Source: Dysgonomonas gadei ATCC BAA-286
GTDB lineage: Bacteria; Bacteroidota; Bacteroidia; Bacteroidales; Dysgonomonadaceae
DNA length: 64,000 nt
Assembly (NCBI RefSeq): GCF_000213555.1
Contig: NZ_GL891979.1
Coordinates: 352,885-416,884, forward strand
Reading direction: 5' to 3'
In this document: positions 27,914 to 37,705 of the stretch, piece by piece
Position numbering within the stretch: position 1 is the first letter of the stretch
How the letters are laid out: every line of letters starts with the position of its first letter
Program-made: the position numbers and the translations under genes
Notes under the pieces: generated by a model
Told to the model about the DNA's origin: nothing
Seen by the model: only the letters and a program-made list of their open reading frames with translations
Databases searched by the model: none

Positions 27914-27954
27914 GGTTATCCCGGAATATCTAAAATAAATATCCCGGGATAGCC
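27914..27954 (-). terminator. Terminator between surface binding protein and GH5 genes
   Basis: GGTTATCCCGG (27914-27924) pairs with CCGGGATAGCC (27944-27954). On the minus strand the hairpin is followed by CTTTTTC. It should partly end transcripts from the SusC-SusD-binding protein genes before GH5. Confidence 0.65.
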
Positions 27955-27961
27955 ATGACTG

Positions 27962-29773
27962 TTATTTTAGAATATAATGATAAATAGTATATTGATCATC
28001 TCCTGAAACAACACCAAGCCAGAATCCATCAGTATCTACATTGGTGAAGGTTCCTCTTACCCATTTGTATGTAGGGCCTGTTACAGGTAGCCATGAGCCG
28101 GCTCCTTCGAAGGCAGGCAGACCTGTATCTGATATGGTTACTGTCATTTTTTCGGCATCCAGTACACATGGTGAGGTAGTTGTGATACCACCCTGCGTTT
28201 TGGAGAAAGTCACGCTGCCATCAGTGTTTTGTGTAAATGTTATTGAGGCGTTTTGTGCAGAAGCAATTGTCGCAGCATCCCAATACCATCCGTCCTGAGT
28301 ACCTGCAACAGTCCATCCGTTCTCTCCTTTCAGGTTTGTCCAGTCTACAGGCCAGTTTGTATCTATCTTAAATGTTTTTGAAGCAGTGCCACACAGTGCT
28401 TTTTTCATAGCCTTGTTCACATCTACTTCATTACCAGTATTACCTACTATAAAGTGATATACCATATACTGAGGTTCGCTGGCATCTCTGTTACCAAACC
28501 AGATACCGCTTACACTACCCATCACGTCATGTTCTATTTTCACTATCTTCCATTGGTTGGCAGCAGTAGTAGAAATATTAACCCAGCCTGCAACAGGGAA
28601 ATTTGGTATTGCATCTTTGAAGGTAATGGTATTTGTACTTTGCTTGTTGGTATATGTACCTTCTGTTTCTGTTCCGTTATTCTCCCTGATTGTTACCTTC
28701 CCGTCTTTTGTAAATGTGATGGCACATCCGGCAATGTTGGCCGCCGCAGCAGCATTGTAACCTGTCCAGTCAGGATAATCTTCGATGCTGTTCCAATCGT
28801 TCATCAGGTTGCCGTTAAGGTCAGACCAGTTGAAAGGTGTGTTTGTATCCACAACCCATGTTTTAGAAGATGTAACAGATAGTATCTCCGATTGGTCACC
28901 AAAATTGAAATTAGGATCAGGAACATCTTCCGGAACATAATTATCGGCATATGTTTTGGATACATAGTTGAAAATATAATACCACGGACCTTCAGAGTTT
29001 GTACGCATAATAGCCAGTCTCATCTGGTTTTCATTCAGGCGAAGTATCTTAATGTTTGAAGTCCAGTTAGATGCATTATCGATGAATGATGCCACGCGGA
29101 TGACTGATGCATTAGATGTTGTCAGGGTATGGGTAGATGCATTCAGGAAGTAGGTGCCACTTTCGTTTCCACCCGATTCGTTAGGTTTCACTGTAGTGAT
29201 GTATGGCCCGCCTTTGAGACTGAAAGTCATTGTTGCGGCTAAATCTTCAGCCGTTTGTCCCACATCGCCCGGTTCCCAGTTTGGAGTGAAGTTTTCATAT
29301 TCCTGAGTAGCAGATGGATCGGCATATCCCATAGGGCCCGAAGCTAAACCATATTTCCCTGTATCCAGTATCCATGTTTTCTCATTATCCACACCTCCGC
29401 AAAGTGCTGTCCACAGTGGGTCGTCCACATAACTGAGGTTGGTGGTCGTAATAGTAATATTCATAGCGTCAGCCTCTACGATACCTCCACCACTCAGTAC
29501 TCCATATTGAAATGTGTATGTTCCCGGAAAAGCAATGTATAGGGTATCCTTTACCCGTATCGACTGTCCGTATGGGGTAGCCCATGTCGGGGTAAATCCC
29601 GGATTAAGGCTTTCCATGATAATCATATTCGGATCTTCGGGATTTTGTAGGATTGAGTATTTCAGCTCATCCTTCGAGATGCTTGCACCCATCTCGTATT
29701 TGTCAGGAGTACAGTCTGCAAATAAGAATACCAGTCCCAACAATGTATATAATAGTTTCAGATTATTTTTCAT
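27962..29773 (-). CDS. Surface glycan-binding lipoprotein with repeated modules
   Basis: The 603-residue lipoprotein (LVFLFADC lipobox) sits in the SusE/SGBP position directly after SusD. An N-terminal PKD-like Ig domain spans about 30-125 (LNPGFTPTWATPYG, FPGTYTFQYGV). Three related modules follow, each opening with a K-T-W/F-x-x-D motif: EKTWILDTG near 140, SKTWVVDTN near 300 and SKTFKIDTN near 475. Modules two and three also share a fWs/tDLNG-type segment (PFNWSDLNG, PVDWTNLKG) and end in YHFIV / YHYIL. Aromatic-rich faces in the modules could bind xyloglucan. Assignment as a binding protein comes from position and architecture; no catalytic motif is visible. Confidence 0.8.
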   Translation of the reverse strand: MKNNLKLLYTLLGLVFLFADCTPDKYEMGASISKDELKYSILQNPEDPNMIIMESLNPGFTPTWATPYGQSIRVKDTLYIAFPGTYTFQYGVLSGGGIVEADAMNITITTTNLSYVDDPLWTALCGGVDNEKTWILDTGKYGLASGPMGYADPSATQEYENFTPNWEPGDVGQTAEDLAATMTFSLKGGPYITTVKPNESGGNESGTYFLNASTHTLTTSNASVIRVASFIDNASNWTSNIKILRLNENQMRLAIMRTNSEGPWYYIFNYVSKTYADNYVPEDVPDPNFNFGDQSEILSVTSSKTWVVDTNTPFNWSDLNGNLMNDWNSIEDYPDWTGYNAAAAANIAGCAITFTKDGKVTIRENNGTETEGTYTNKQSTNTITFKDAIPNFPVAGWVNISTTAANQWKIVKIEHDVMGSVSGIWFGNRDASEPQYMVYHFIVGNTGNEVDVNKAMKKALCGTASKTFKIDTNWPVDWTNLKGENGWTVAGTQDGWYWDAATIASAQNASITFTQNTDGSVTFSKTQGGITTTSPCVLDAEKMTVTISDTGLPAFEGAGSWLPVTGPTYKWVRGTFTNVDTDGFWLGVVSGDDQYTIYHYILK

Positions 29774-29829
29774 AATATACTTATTATTTTTTATGTATTA
29801 ACAAGGTAATGAGTAGGTCTGTGACCTTA

Positions 29830-31473
29830 TTACCATCCTGCATTTTGTACCAGTACACCATTCGACAGGTCTATTTCACTCTGTGGTATTTGTTGTAATC
29901 CCTTAGTGGTTCTGATTTTATCGGCAGCGATACTCTTGGTCGTTTTTACTCCTCCGTTTTGTACTTCGGTTGTAGTTGCTATTGTTTGGGCTGCTACGTC
30001 AATGCCTTGACGAAGTAGGTCCCAGTAACGGATACCTTCGCCCACAAATTCCAGACGGCGTTGTTCCAGTATATTTGCTTTTGTTGCATATACCTGTGTA
30101 AAAGAATCGCCAAATGCACGCTCCATAATCATATCCATATAATTCTGGGCATTCGGACTGCCTAGTTCGGCTGCCATAAGGAGCACATCGGCATAACGGA
30201 TGGATACATAGTCCTGATACTGCCCTAGCATGTTATTAACAGCACCATTTATGATAGAAGCATCTTGCAGTTCTCCTTTATCATTGTACATCGACATCGG
30301 CATATATTTCTTTATATAGTAGCCGGTGTATTCACGTTGATCTTGTATTTGTTTTGCTGAAAGTTTCAGTCCTTCGTCTTTGATAGAAGCTATCGAAACC
30401 GCCTGACGTGTATCGCCCGATTTGAATGCACTCCAGAGTTTTGGGTCTACAGGGCATGCGCCCCAGCCTTGTGCATAAGGATAGACGTCGAATGAGCGGA
30501 TTCCGGTCATTATCATCCAGTGGTTACCATCGGTATTGCCATTATAGTCGCTTGTCCATGTATATTTGATAGCAAAAACAGTTTCTTTGTTATCTTCTCC
30601 TACATAATTGATTTTACCATTTACGTTATCTTCTTCTTCATTTTTTACAACTGAAGATACCGGCCACAAGTTGGCAAAGTTTTCAACCAATCCATAATTT
30701 CCGTTTGCAATAACGTCTTCAAGATATGCAAGTACAGTCGATTGTTGAACACCAGCCAAATCTGTTTTTCCATAATAGCCTGTATAATACAGGAATACTC
30801 TTGCCATCAACGCTTCGGCAGCATATTTGGTTACACGCCCTCCATTGGTGGCAACATCAGATGCACTCCACGGTTTTGCAGGCATATTTTCGCAGGCATA
30901 CGTCAGGTCTTCCGCTATCAGTTGGTACACATCATCGGCAGCAGCCTGCGGTATGTTGTCGGTAGTAGGTGTTGTGAGTAAAGGAATATTCCCCCAAAGG
31001 CGCACCATATCGAAATAAAGATATGCGCGGATGAAACGGGCTTCGGACATATATGTCTTTCTCAATGTTTCGTTGCTGCCCCATTCTATCTGATCTTCTT
31101 TGCTGATGAGCATATTGCATCTCAACATGGCGGCGTAGTATGCTTTCCAGTTGGCATCGAATACTTGGGCTGTAGATGGCGAACGAGACTTGTCGAATTC
31201 GTCCAGCATCTGGTATTTCAAATCATCAGAAGAGCCTGTCCCACCGAATGCATTGTCAGAAAACACTTCTGAAGCAACAGGGAAGCTGACCCCGTCGGCC
31301 CATACAGTTTGCAATCCATCATAACAGCCAACTAAGGCTTTCCATGCGTCATCGGTTGTTTTATAGAAGTTTTCCTCTGTTTGTTTGTTCGGTTCTACAT
31401 CGAGGAAGCCATCGCCACAAGCATTAAATAGAATGGCGATTCCGGCTAATAAATATATTTTTACTTTTTTCAT
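29830..31473 (-). CDS. SusD/RagB-type lipoprotein (xyloglucan locus)
   Basis: The 547-residue partner of the SusC encoded just upstream in the operon (12-bp gap). It has a lipoprotein signal (GIAILFNAC), the N-terminal FLDVEPNKQTEENFYKTTDDAW segment characteristic of SusD, the helix RFIRAYLYFDMVRLWGNIPLLT, and the C-terminal EQRRLEFVGEGIRYWDLLRQG. The expected role is binding xyloglucan oligosaccharides at the surface and closing over the SusC channel. The sequence looks complete. Confidence 0.94.
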   Translation of the reverse strand: MKKVKIYLLAGIAILFNACGDGFLDVEPNKQTEENFYKTTDDAWKALVGCYDGLQTVWADGVSFPVASEVFSDNAFGGTGSSDDLKYQMLDEFDKSRSPSTAQVFDANWKAYYAAMLRCNMLISKEDQIEWGSNETLRKTYMSEARFIRAYLYFDMVRLWGNIPLLTTPTTDNIPQAAADDVYQLIAEDLTYACENMPAKPWSASDVATNGGRVTKYAAEALMARVFLYYTGYYGKTDLAGVQQSTVLAYLEDVIANGNYGLVENFANLWPVSSVVKNEEEDNVNGKINYVGEDNKETVFAIKYTWTSDYNGNTDGNHWMIMTGIRSFDVYPYAQGWGACPVDPKLWSAFKSGDTRQAVSIASIKDEGLKLSAKQIQDQREYTGYYIKKYMPMSMYNDKGELQDASIINGAVNNMLGQYQDYVSIRYADVLLMAAELGSPNAQNYMDMIMERAFGDSFTQVYATKANILEQRRLEFVGEGIRYWDLLRQGIDVAAQTIATTTEVQNGGVKTTKSIAADKIRTTKGLQQIPQSEIDLSNGVLVQNAGW

Positions 31474-31485
31474 TGTTTTCCGGTT

Positions 31486-34400
31486 TTAGAATTTAACATT
31501 TACACCAAACAAATAAGTACGGGGACGAGGGTAATATCCAAGGTCGATACCCGATGAGAAGCTGTCTACGCCATATCCAATTTCCGGATCCATGCCATCA
31601 TAATGGGTAAATGTATACAAGTTTTGTATTTGTCCGTAGAGCCTCAGGGAACTGATATATTTCGATTTTATCAGTTTGGCAAAATCATATCCTAATGTAA
31701 TATTGCTTATTCTAAGGAAACTGCCGTCGTGTACATACAGGTCGGAGAAATTCGACCAGTTCTTCCCATCTTCTGTTACACGAGGCATTGAGTTGGATGT
31801 ACCTTCACCATGCCAGCGGTCGAATACAGATGTTGTATAGTTAGAGAAACGATTTGCTATATTCCTGTATGATTGTACGATATCGTTTCCTGCCATTCCA
31901 CTTGCATTAAGGGCGAAATCGAAATTCTTATAGGCAAGATTGATATTGAACCCGAATGTAAAATCAGGATTCGGATCTCCTACATTTCCTTTATCGTTGG
32001 TGTCGATAACGCCGTCACCGTTAACATCGACATACTTTACGTCTCCGGGCTGAGCATCGGGTTGAAGAACTTTACCGTTCGACTTATAGTTTTGTACGTC
32101 GGCTTCATTTTGGAAAATTCCGGCTGTTTTGTATCCCCAGAAGAATCCGATCGGCTCACCGTTTTGTGCGCGATAGAATTCGGTAGCATTGTCATAAAGC
32201 ATATTTGTAAGACCATTAATAATTCCGCCTTCGGTAGGAATCTGGCCTACAGTATTTTTGTTATAAGCACCATTGGCTCCGATTGTATATTCCAATCCAC
32301 CGATGTTGTCGCTGAATGATACACCCAATTCCACACCTTTGTTGGTAACATCTCCTCCGTTTATATACTTAGAGCTTACACCTGCGGTTGCTAATACAGG
32401 AACGCTGATGATCCAGTCTTTGGTCTTTTTATTGTACCAGTCGAAGTTTACATTCATTTTCCCGCTAATAAAACGTGCATCGAATCCGACATTGAATTGC
32501 TCTGAAGTTTCCCAACTCAGATCAGGATTGGAGAGATTGTCAGGATTAGCACCCGGGGTAAGTACCCCCTCAGTATTACCGAAAATATAGTTTACATTCT
32601 GCTGATTGATCATAGCCAGATATTGGAATGCCGATACATTCTGATTACCTACCTGTCCCCAGCTGGCTCTTAGTTTAAAATAGTCCATCCAGTTTTTGGC
32701 TGGTTCCATGAATGACTCATTACTCATAATCCAGCCTGTGGAGATAGACGGAAAGTATCCGAAACGATTGCCACTGGCAAAGTTTGATGAACCATCGGCG
32801 CGAAATGTGGCGTTTATCAGATAAGTCTCTTTATAGTTGTAATTCAAACGTCCAAAATATGAAAGTTTTTTGATGTCAGCATCTTTGTTACCTCCAAGGC
32901 TCAACAGATTGCTTAATGTATTGGTCGCATTTGACAAATAGGCATGGTTCAGACTGTTGAAGATCAGATCCACATTGCTGCCGTTTAGCCATGTACCCGA
33001 ATATTGACTCATCGATGAACCTAACATGGCTCCGAAGTCATGGTCTTCATTCAGTTTGAAATTATAGCTTAATAAGTTATCCCAATTGTAAGTCCGGCCT
33101 TTATTCATAGATTGAGTGGCTACTGTGTGATCGTTGAAAGCATATAAAGACAGTCTGTAAATGGGTTTGTATGAATTGCTTTCGGAAGCAAAATAATCGA
33201 TACCCAATGTTGTCCTGAATTTCAGATTTTTGATAGGTTCCAGTTCAAGGTATACATCCCCTACGAGTTTCTGAGTATTGCTTTTGTTTTGGTTGTTGTA
33301 TACCATCTGTGCATAAGGATTAGCTTCACCATTATACCAGTCGGAATTACTGTTGTTCCAGAAATTTCCGTCTTCGTCATACATCGGTACGAACGGGCTG
33401 GTATTGAAGGCTGCTCTTAGTGTATTGTTGTATTGGTTACCTACCTGTATACCATTTTTCTTGCTGTAAGAGAATGTGAGATGCTGGCCTAGTCTTACCT
33501 TATTATCATACAGATTGTGTTCTGTATTGACGCGAAAGTTATAACGTTCATAGTTAGACAGGTCTTTTCCACCTACTATACCTTCCTGTCCGGTATAAGA
33601 CAGTGACATCGACCAGACAGATGCCGCCGAACCGCCTGATGCTCCAAGTGAATAATTTTGGGTGATGGCATCATCTACCAACATTTCATCTATCCAGTTG
33701 GTACCTGTTCCCATATTGGCTATTTCATCATTGGTAAAATATGCGCTTTTACCTGAGTTTATAGCCGCTTCATTCATAATAGTTGCATACTGTTGAGAGT
33801 TGAGTAGCTTCGCTTTTCTGGCAGCTTGCTGAACACCATAATATGCATCGAAAGTGATTTGTGCTTTTGCTCCGGTTTTACCGGTCTTGGTTGTTATCAG
33901 TACAACACCGTTTGCAGCCTGTGAACCGTAGATAGCAGCCGAAGCGGCATCTTTAAGTACATCGATAGACTCTATGTCGCTGTTGTTCAGGTAAGTAATG
34001 TCGTTAGTTAATATCCCGTCAACAACAAATAGCGGTGATGCATCGGCAACAGTTCCCAATCCGCGGATACGTACTTTCAGGCTTTCACCGGGTTGTCCCG
34101 ATGTGGAGGTGATCTGTACACCCGGGGTTTTTCCCTGTAACGCCTGAAGTGCATTTGTCGTATTCATTTTTGCCAGTTCGTCGCCTTTTACCTGTATGGT
34201 GGCTCCGGTGTTCAATTTCTTTTTCTGTACACCATAGCCGATGGCCACTACTTCGTTCAGTAAGTTGATTTCTTCTTCCAGTTCGATATTAAATACTGTT
34301 TCAGTACCAACTGTGACTGTTTTGGGTTTGAACCCGATGAAAGATATTTCAATCTTCGCGTTATCTTTAACGGTAAGGGAAAACTTACCATCCAAATCGG

Positions 34401-34605
34401 TCATTGTACCGTTTGTAGTCCCTGCCTCGATTACCGAAGCCCCGGCAAGGGGTTCGCCAAGAGATGTGACCGTTCCGGTTATTTCATGCGCCGATTGAGC
34501 ATAAATTCCGGTTACTGAGAATAAGCTGATAATTAGTATCAGGCATATTCTCTGCAAGTTAAGGAGACTTGCGTTTTTAGGAGAGGTTGTCATTCTTAGA
34601 TTCAT
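31486..34605 (-). CDS. SusC/RagA-type TonB-dependent transporter (xyloglucan locus)
   Basis: The 1039-residue outer-membrane protein has a signal ending VTGIYAQ, a carboxypeptidase-regulatory-like domain (ITGTVTSLGEPLAGASVIEAG, residues about 41-120), the plug start NEVVAIGYGVQKKKLNTGA, the plug motif VRIRGLGTV...PLFVVDGI, ANGVVLITTKTG, and a barrel ending in GVNVKF. The first Met may be residue 1 or residue 5. It forms the import complex with the next gene. It lies 55 bases after the GH31 stop, with no terminator in between, so GH31, SusC and SusD are likely one transcript. Confidence 0.95.
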   Translation of the reverse strand: MNLRMTTSPKNASLLNLQRICLILIISLFSVTGIYAQSAHEITGTVTSLGEPLAGASVIEAGTTNGTMTDLDGKFSLTVKDNAKIEISFIGFKPKTVTVGTETVFNIELEEEINLLNEVVAIGYGVQKKKLNTGATIQVKGDELAKMNTTNALQALQGKTPGVQITSTSGQPGESLKVRIRGLGTVADASPLFVVDGILTNDITYLNNSDIESIDVLKDAASAAIYGSQAANGVVLITTKTGKTGAKAQITFDAYYGVQQAARKAKLLNSQQYATIMNEAAINSGKSAYFTNDEIANMGTGTNWIDEMLVDDAITQNYSLGASGGSAASVWSMSLSYTGQEGIVGGKDLSNYERYNFRVNTEHNLYDNKVRLGQHLTFSYSKKNGIQVGNQYNNTLRAAFNTSPFVPMYDEDGNFWNNSNSDWYNGEANPYAQMVYNNQNKSNTQKLVGDVYLELEPIKNLKFRTTLGIDYFASESNSYKPIYRLSLYAFNDHTVATQSMNKGRTYNWDNLLSYNFKLNEDHDFGAMLGSSMSQYSGTWLNGSNVDLIFNSLNHAYLSNATNTLSNLLSLGGNKDADIKKLSYFGRLNYNYKETYLINATFRADGSSNFASGNRFGYFPSISTGWIMSNESFMEPAKNWMDYFKLRASWGQVGNQNVSAFQYLAMINQQNVNYIFGNTEGVLTPGANPDNLSNPDLSWETSEQFNVGFDARFISGKMNVNFDWYNKKTKDWIISVPVLATAGVSSKYINGGDVTNKGVELGVSFSDNIGGLEYTIGANGAYNKNTVGQIPTEGGIINGLTNMLYDNATEFYRAQNGEPIGFFWGYKTAGIFQNEADVQNYKSNGKVLQPDAQPGDVKYVDVNGDGVIDTNDKGNVGDPNPDFTFGFNINLAYKNFDFALNASGMAGNDIVQSYRNIANRFSNYTTSVFDRWHGEGTSNSMPRVTEDGKNWSNFSDLYVHDGSFLRISNITLGYDFAKLIKSKYISSLRLYGQIQNLYTFTHYDGMDPEIGYGVDSFSSGIDLGYYPRPRTYLFGVNVKF

Positions 34606-34660
34606 TGTATTAGTGGTTTAGTAAACATTGAATATTGTTTTGTTTCTCATATCAGAATAT

Positions 34661-37495
34661 TTATTGTGCCATTTTTATTTCATTTGCTTTTCCTGTATAT
34701 TTCACTTCCGAAACAGATTTTTTACCATCTTTAGTAATCCATTCCACACGGAATATCCTTTCCTTAGGCATACCTTCATATTCACCTTTTGTATCACCTA
34801 TAGAAAGTGTTTTGGACGCTTCGTCGTATGTGAATTTGATGGTCGAGTATGCGTCTTTTTCATAGTTATAATTTACGCCTTCATCTTCATATAAAGTAAA
34901 TTCACCGTTTGCTCCCGTATAAACTTTCAGGGTAAGATCTTTCTGTATTTCCTTGGTGGTTTGTATATCTTTACCCATCGGTAGAATAGCCCCTTCTTTT
35001 ATATATAGAGGGATGCGTTCGTATGGAGCGGAAACATTCAGGGTTTGTCCTCCTGCGATATACTTGTTTGATTCGAAGTCGTACCAATTAGTATTAGCCG
35101 GAAAGTATGCATTACGTGATGTCGCTTTATATGTATATACCGGACATACCATTATATCGGGTCCAAACATATACTGGTCGCTTATATTATGGGTCTTAAT
35201 ATCTTTGCCAAAATCCATAACCAAAGCCCGCATGATTGTGTAGTCGTTGAAGTATGTCATTCCCGCCAATGAATAGATATATGGCATCATTTGATAACGG
35301 AGTTTAGTATAGTAAACCATACTCTTGTATGCAGGATGGCTTTCCGGTGCGAGGTTGTATATTTCGCGGGTAGGGAACTGTCCATGGCTGCGGAACAACG
35401 GGCAGAATGCACCGAACTGGAACCAACGGGTATTCAGTTCTCTCCATTCTTTGAGGTCTTCGGAACCTTCTTTTGCCACTTCGTAACGTTTCTCAACACA
35501 GAATCCGCCTATATCCATTGTCCAGTACGGGATACCCGACATGGCAAAATTAAGTCCTGCTGATATCTGAGCTTTCATATCTTCCCAGCGTGTACCTATG
35601 TCGCCGCTCCATGTTGCAGTAGAATAACGTTGTGTGCCTGCAAATCCTGAACGGGTAAGAAGGAATACACGGTCGTTCGGTTTTACTGAACGCTGACCGT
35701 CGTATATGGCCATTGCATTTGCCAGTGCGTATGCATTGAAATATTCAGTCGATGAGCCCAATGCAGTAGGTGTCATCAGGTCTTTACGGTATTGCATGCT
35801 TGCATTGGACAGAATATCCGGTTCGGAAGCATCCATCCACCAGGCATCGATACCTTTCGAATATAGTTTCTCGTTCATCTGATCCCAGAACATTTTACGT
35901 GCACCTTCGCTATAGGCATCATAAAATCCGGCAATATAACCTGAGCCTATCCAGTCGCGGATACTGTCTTTTACTGCACGGTTAAACATCCATCCTTTTT
36001 CGTCGAAAGCCTTATAATTATCTGTCGTATAATAGAACTTAGGCCATACCGATATCATAATGCGTGCATCCATAGCATGTACGCTGTCTATCATGCCTTT
36101 AGGGTCAGGGAAGCGTTCCGGATCAAAATCGTGGCTACCCCATGCATCTTGCGGCCAGTAAGACCAGTCCAATACAATATTATCCAGTGGTATGTTTCTT
36201 TTGCGGTATTCGTTTATAGCAGTCAGTAACTCGTCTGAAGTTTTATAACGTTCGCGGCTCTGCCAGAATCCCATCGCCCACTTAGGCATCACCTGCGACT
36301 TGCCTGTAATGGTGCGGTATCCTTTTATAACATCATCAGCATCGTTTCCGCGGATGAAATAATAATCTATCTGATCGCCCATTTCCGACCATAGGGATAA
36401 TTTGCTCTGTTCTTCCTCCGGTCTTGGGCTTAATGCTTTCAGTCCTATATACGATATACCGCCATCAGGTTTCCAGTCCAGTTTCAATTTGCGTTTTTCA
36501 CCTGCTTTCATATCCACTGTGAATTTGTAACTATTAGGATTCCATGCTGTACGCCACCTTTCGGGTACGATTACTTCATCGTCCATATATATAGTGGTAT
36601 AACCTGCATAATAGAGTATAAAATGGTATTTGCCTGCTTCTTTGGCTTCTATTTCGCCTTCCCATGTGATACGGGAGTTATAGAAAGGGAAGTCCTGAGG
36701 GAATTTCTTCACTGTTTCCAGATTTTCATAATCTATTTGCGATTCGCTCCTTTCAGTAAATACTTGTTTGGTATCCCCGTTTACCATATATGTGGCTGTA
36801 AGCCCGCCTTCTTTCCCTGTTTTATCATATAACTTAAACTGGTCTAAATCTGCATAGTCGCGTGGGTCGCCAAACTTGGTAAGAGAATAATTATCCCACA
36901 GTATACCGTAATTTTTGCTTGATAAAACAAAAGGCACCGACACCTTTGTATTATATTGGAAAAGAACTTCATTTTTTCCTTTATAATTGTATTCATCAGC
37001 CTGATGTTGTCCAAGTCCGTAGAATGCTTCATCGGCAGGCGATTCAAATATCTGCTGCATGGTATAGGCTTTTTTACCTTCCATTTCTATACCGGAGAAT
37101 ATTTTACCTCCACCTTTATTCTCAGAAAGGATTAAATTGCCATTTATGTCGGAGAATGATACTTCACCTGTCGCCAGTGATACGGACGCAATGGTAGTTG
37201 CCGTTTTCAAGATGACATTTCCATCCTGTTCCGAAACATCCCAACCTTCGGTTTTTGTTTTATCATAGATTGTAATAAGGCTCTTATTTTCCGGGAAATT
37301 ATTAGCCGGTGTTGCCGATACCCGAATGATATCATCATTGATAATTTGTAACCTGACATGTTTTGTAGAGTTAGTGTTTTCCGTCTTTAATGTTACTATT
37401 ACCCCATCGCTTGTTTTCTTGTAAGGTCCGCTCTGGCAGCTGGTGAGTAAAAACACTGACAAAAGGCTCGCAAGTACGAGTTGAATTTTTTTCAT
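34661..37495 (-). CDS. GH31 alpha-xylosidase-like enzyme with PA14 insert
   Basis: The 944-residue lipoprotein (LLTSC lipobox) has the GH31 N-terminal beta-sandwich, a PA14-like insertion at about 255-385 (ITWEGEIEAKEAGKYHFILYYAG..YMDDEV), a TIM barrel and C-terminal beta domains including a DUF5110-like end. The nucleophile is Asp555 in WWMDASEPD and the acid/base Asp632 in WSGDIGTRW. A PA14 insert at this spot marks the xyloglucan alpha-xylosidases CjXyl31A and BoGH31A, and the length is similar. I infer removal of the non-reducing-end alpha-1,6-xylose from xyloglucan oligosaccharides. It is the first gene of the leftward operon, divergent from the sensor gene. Confidence 0.92.
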   Translation of the reverse strand: MKKIQLVLASLLSVFLLTSCQSGPYKKTSDGVIVTLKTENTNSTKHVRLQIINDDIIRVSATPANNFPENKSLITIYDKTKTEGWDVSEQDGNVILKTATTIASVSLATGEVSFSDINGNLILSENKGGGKIFSGIEMEGKKAYTMQQIFESPADEAFYGLGQHQADEYNYKGKNEVLFQYNTKVSVPFVLSSKNYGILWDNYSLTKFGDPRDYADLDQFKLYDKTGKEGGLTATYMVNGDTKQVFTERSESQIDYENLETVKKFPQDFPFYNSRITWEGEIEAKEAGKYHFILYYAGYTTIYMDDEVIVPERWRTAWNPNSYKFTVDMKAGEKRKLKLDWKPDGGISYIGLKALSPRPEEEQSKLSLWSEMGDQIDYYFIRGNDADDVIKGYRTITGKSQVMPKWAMGFWQSRERYKTSDELLTAINEYRKRNIPLDNIVLDWSYWPQDAWGSHDFDPERFPDPKGMIDSVHAMDARIMISVWPKFYYTTDNYKAFDEKGWMFNRAVKDSIRDWIGSGYIAGFYDAYSEGARKMFWDQMNEKLYSKGIDAWWMDASEPDILSNASMQYRKDLMTPTALGSSTEYFNAYALANAMAIYDGQRSVKPNDRVFLLTRSGFAGTQRYSTATWSGDIGTRWEDMKAQISAGLNFAMSGIPYWTMDIGGFCVEKRYEVAKEGSEDLKEWRELNTRWFQFGAFCPLFRSHGQFPTREIYNLAPESHPAYKSMVYYTKLRYQMMPYIYSLAGMTYFNDYTIMRALVMDFGKDIKTHNISDQYMFGPDIMVCPVYTYKATSRNAYFPANTNWYDFESNKYIAGGQTLNVSAPYERIPLYIKEGAILPMGKDIQTTKEIQKDLTLKVYTGANGEFTLYEDEGVNYNYEKDAYSTIKFTYDEASKTLSIGDTKGEYEGMPKERIFRVEWITKDGKKSVSEVKYTGKANEIKMAQ

Positions 37496-37528
37496 GGTAA
37501 TTATTTTATGTTTAGATTTCTTGTAAAC

Positions 37529-37536
37529 AAAGTTAG
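37529..37536 (-). promoter_or_regulatory. -7 promoter box of the leftward GH31-SusC operon
   Basis: On the minus strand this reads TAACTTTG, a match to TAnnTTTG. It places a transcription start about 25-30 bases before the GH31 ATG. A -33 TTTG is not obvious, as expected of an activator-dependent promoter. Confidence 0.55.
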
Positions 37537-37598
37537 GATAAGTGTCTAAAACCGATTTTCTTAAATGTTCTTAAAGAAAGTGTCTAAAAAGATATGTA

Positions 37599-37634
37599 GG
37601 GGGTTAAATGTTTCCAAAGTGGTATTTAAATGGT
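37599..37634 (-). promoter_or_regulatory. Candidate sensor-regulator operator upstream of GH31
   Basis: The minus strand at 37614-37599 reads AAACATTTAACCCCCT, one mismatch from a 16-mer upstream of GH95 (41837-41852). A weaker copy (ACCATTTAAATACC, 37634-37621) lies 21 bases further from GH31. The main copy ends 62 bases before the GH31 -7 box, almost the spacing seen at GH95. A third repeated word, AAGTGTCTAAAA on the plus strand, occurs at 37541-37552 and 37579-37590. I infer binding by the AraC-type domain of the divergent sensor. Confidence 0.5.
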
Positions 37635-37665
37635 AACACAGTACATTGTGTCATATAATTTTATA

Positions 37666-37673
37666 TAAATTTG
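37666..37673 (+). promoter_or_regulatory. -7 promoter box of the hybrid sensor gene
   Basis: TAAATTTG matches TAnnTTTG and lies 33 bases before the sensor ATG. ATTG at 37645-37648 could serve as a weak -33 element (17-nt spacing). Confidence 0.5.
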
Positions 37674-37705
37674 TAAGAGAAGAACCTACCTGATCTTAAT
37701 TATTC

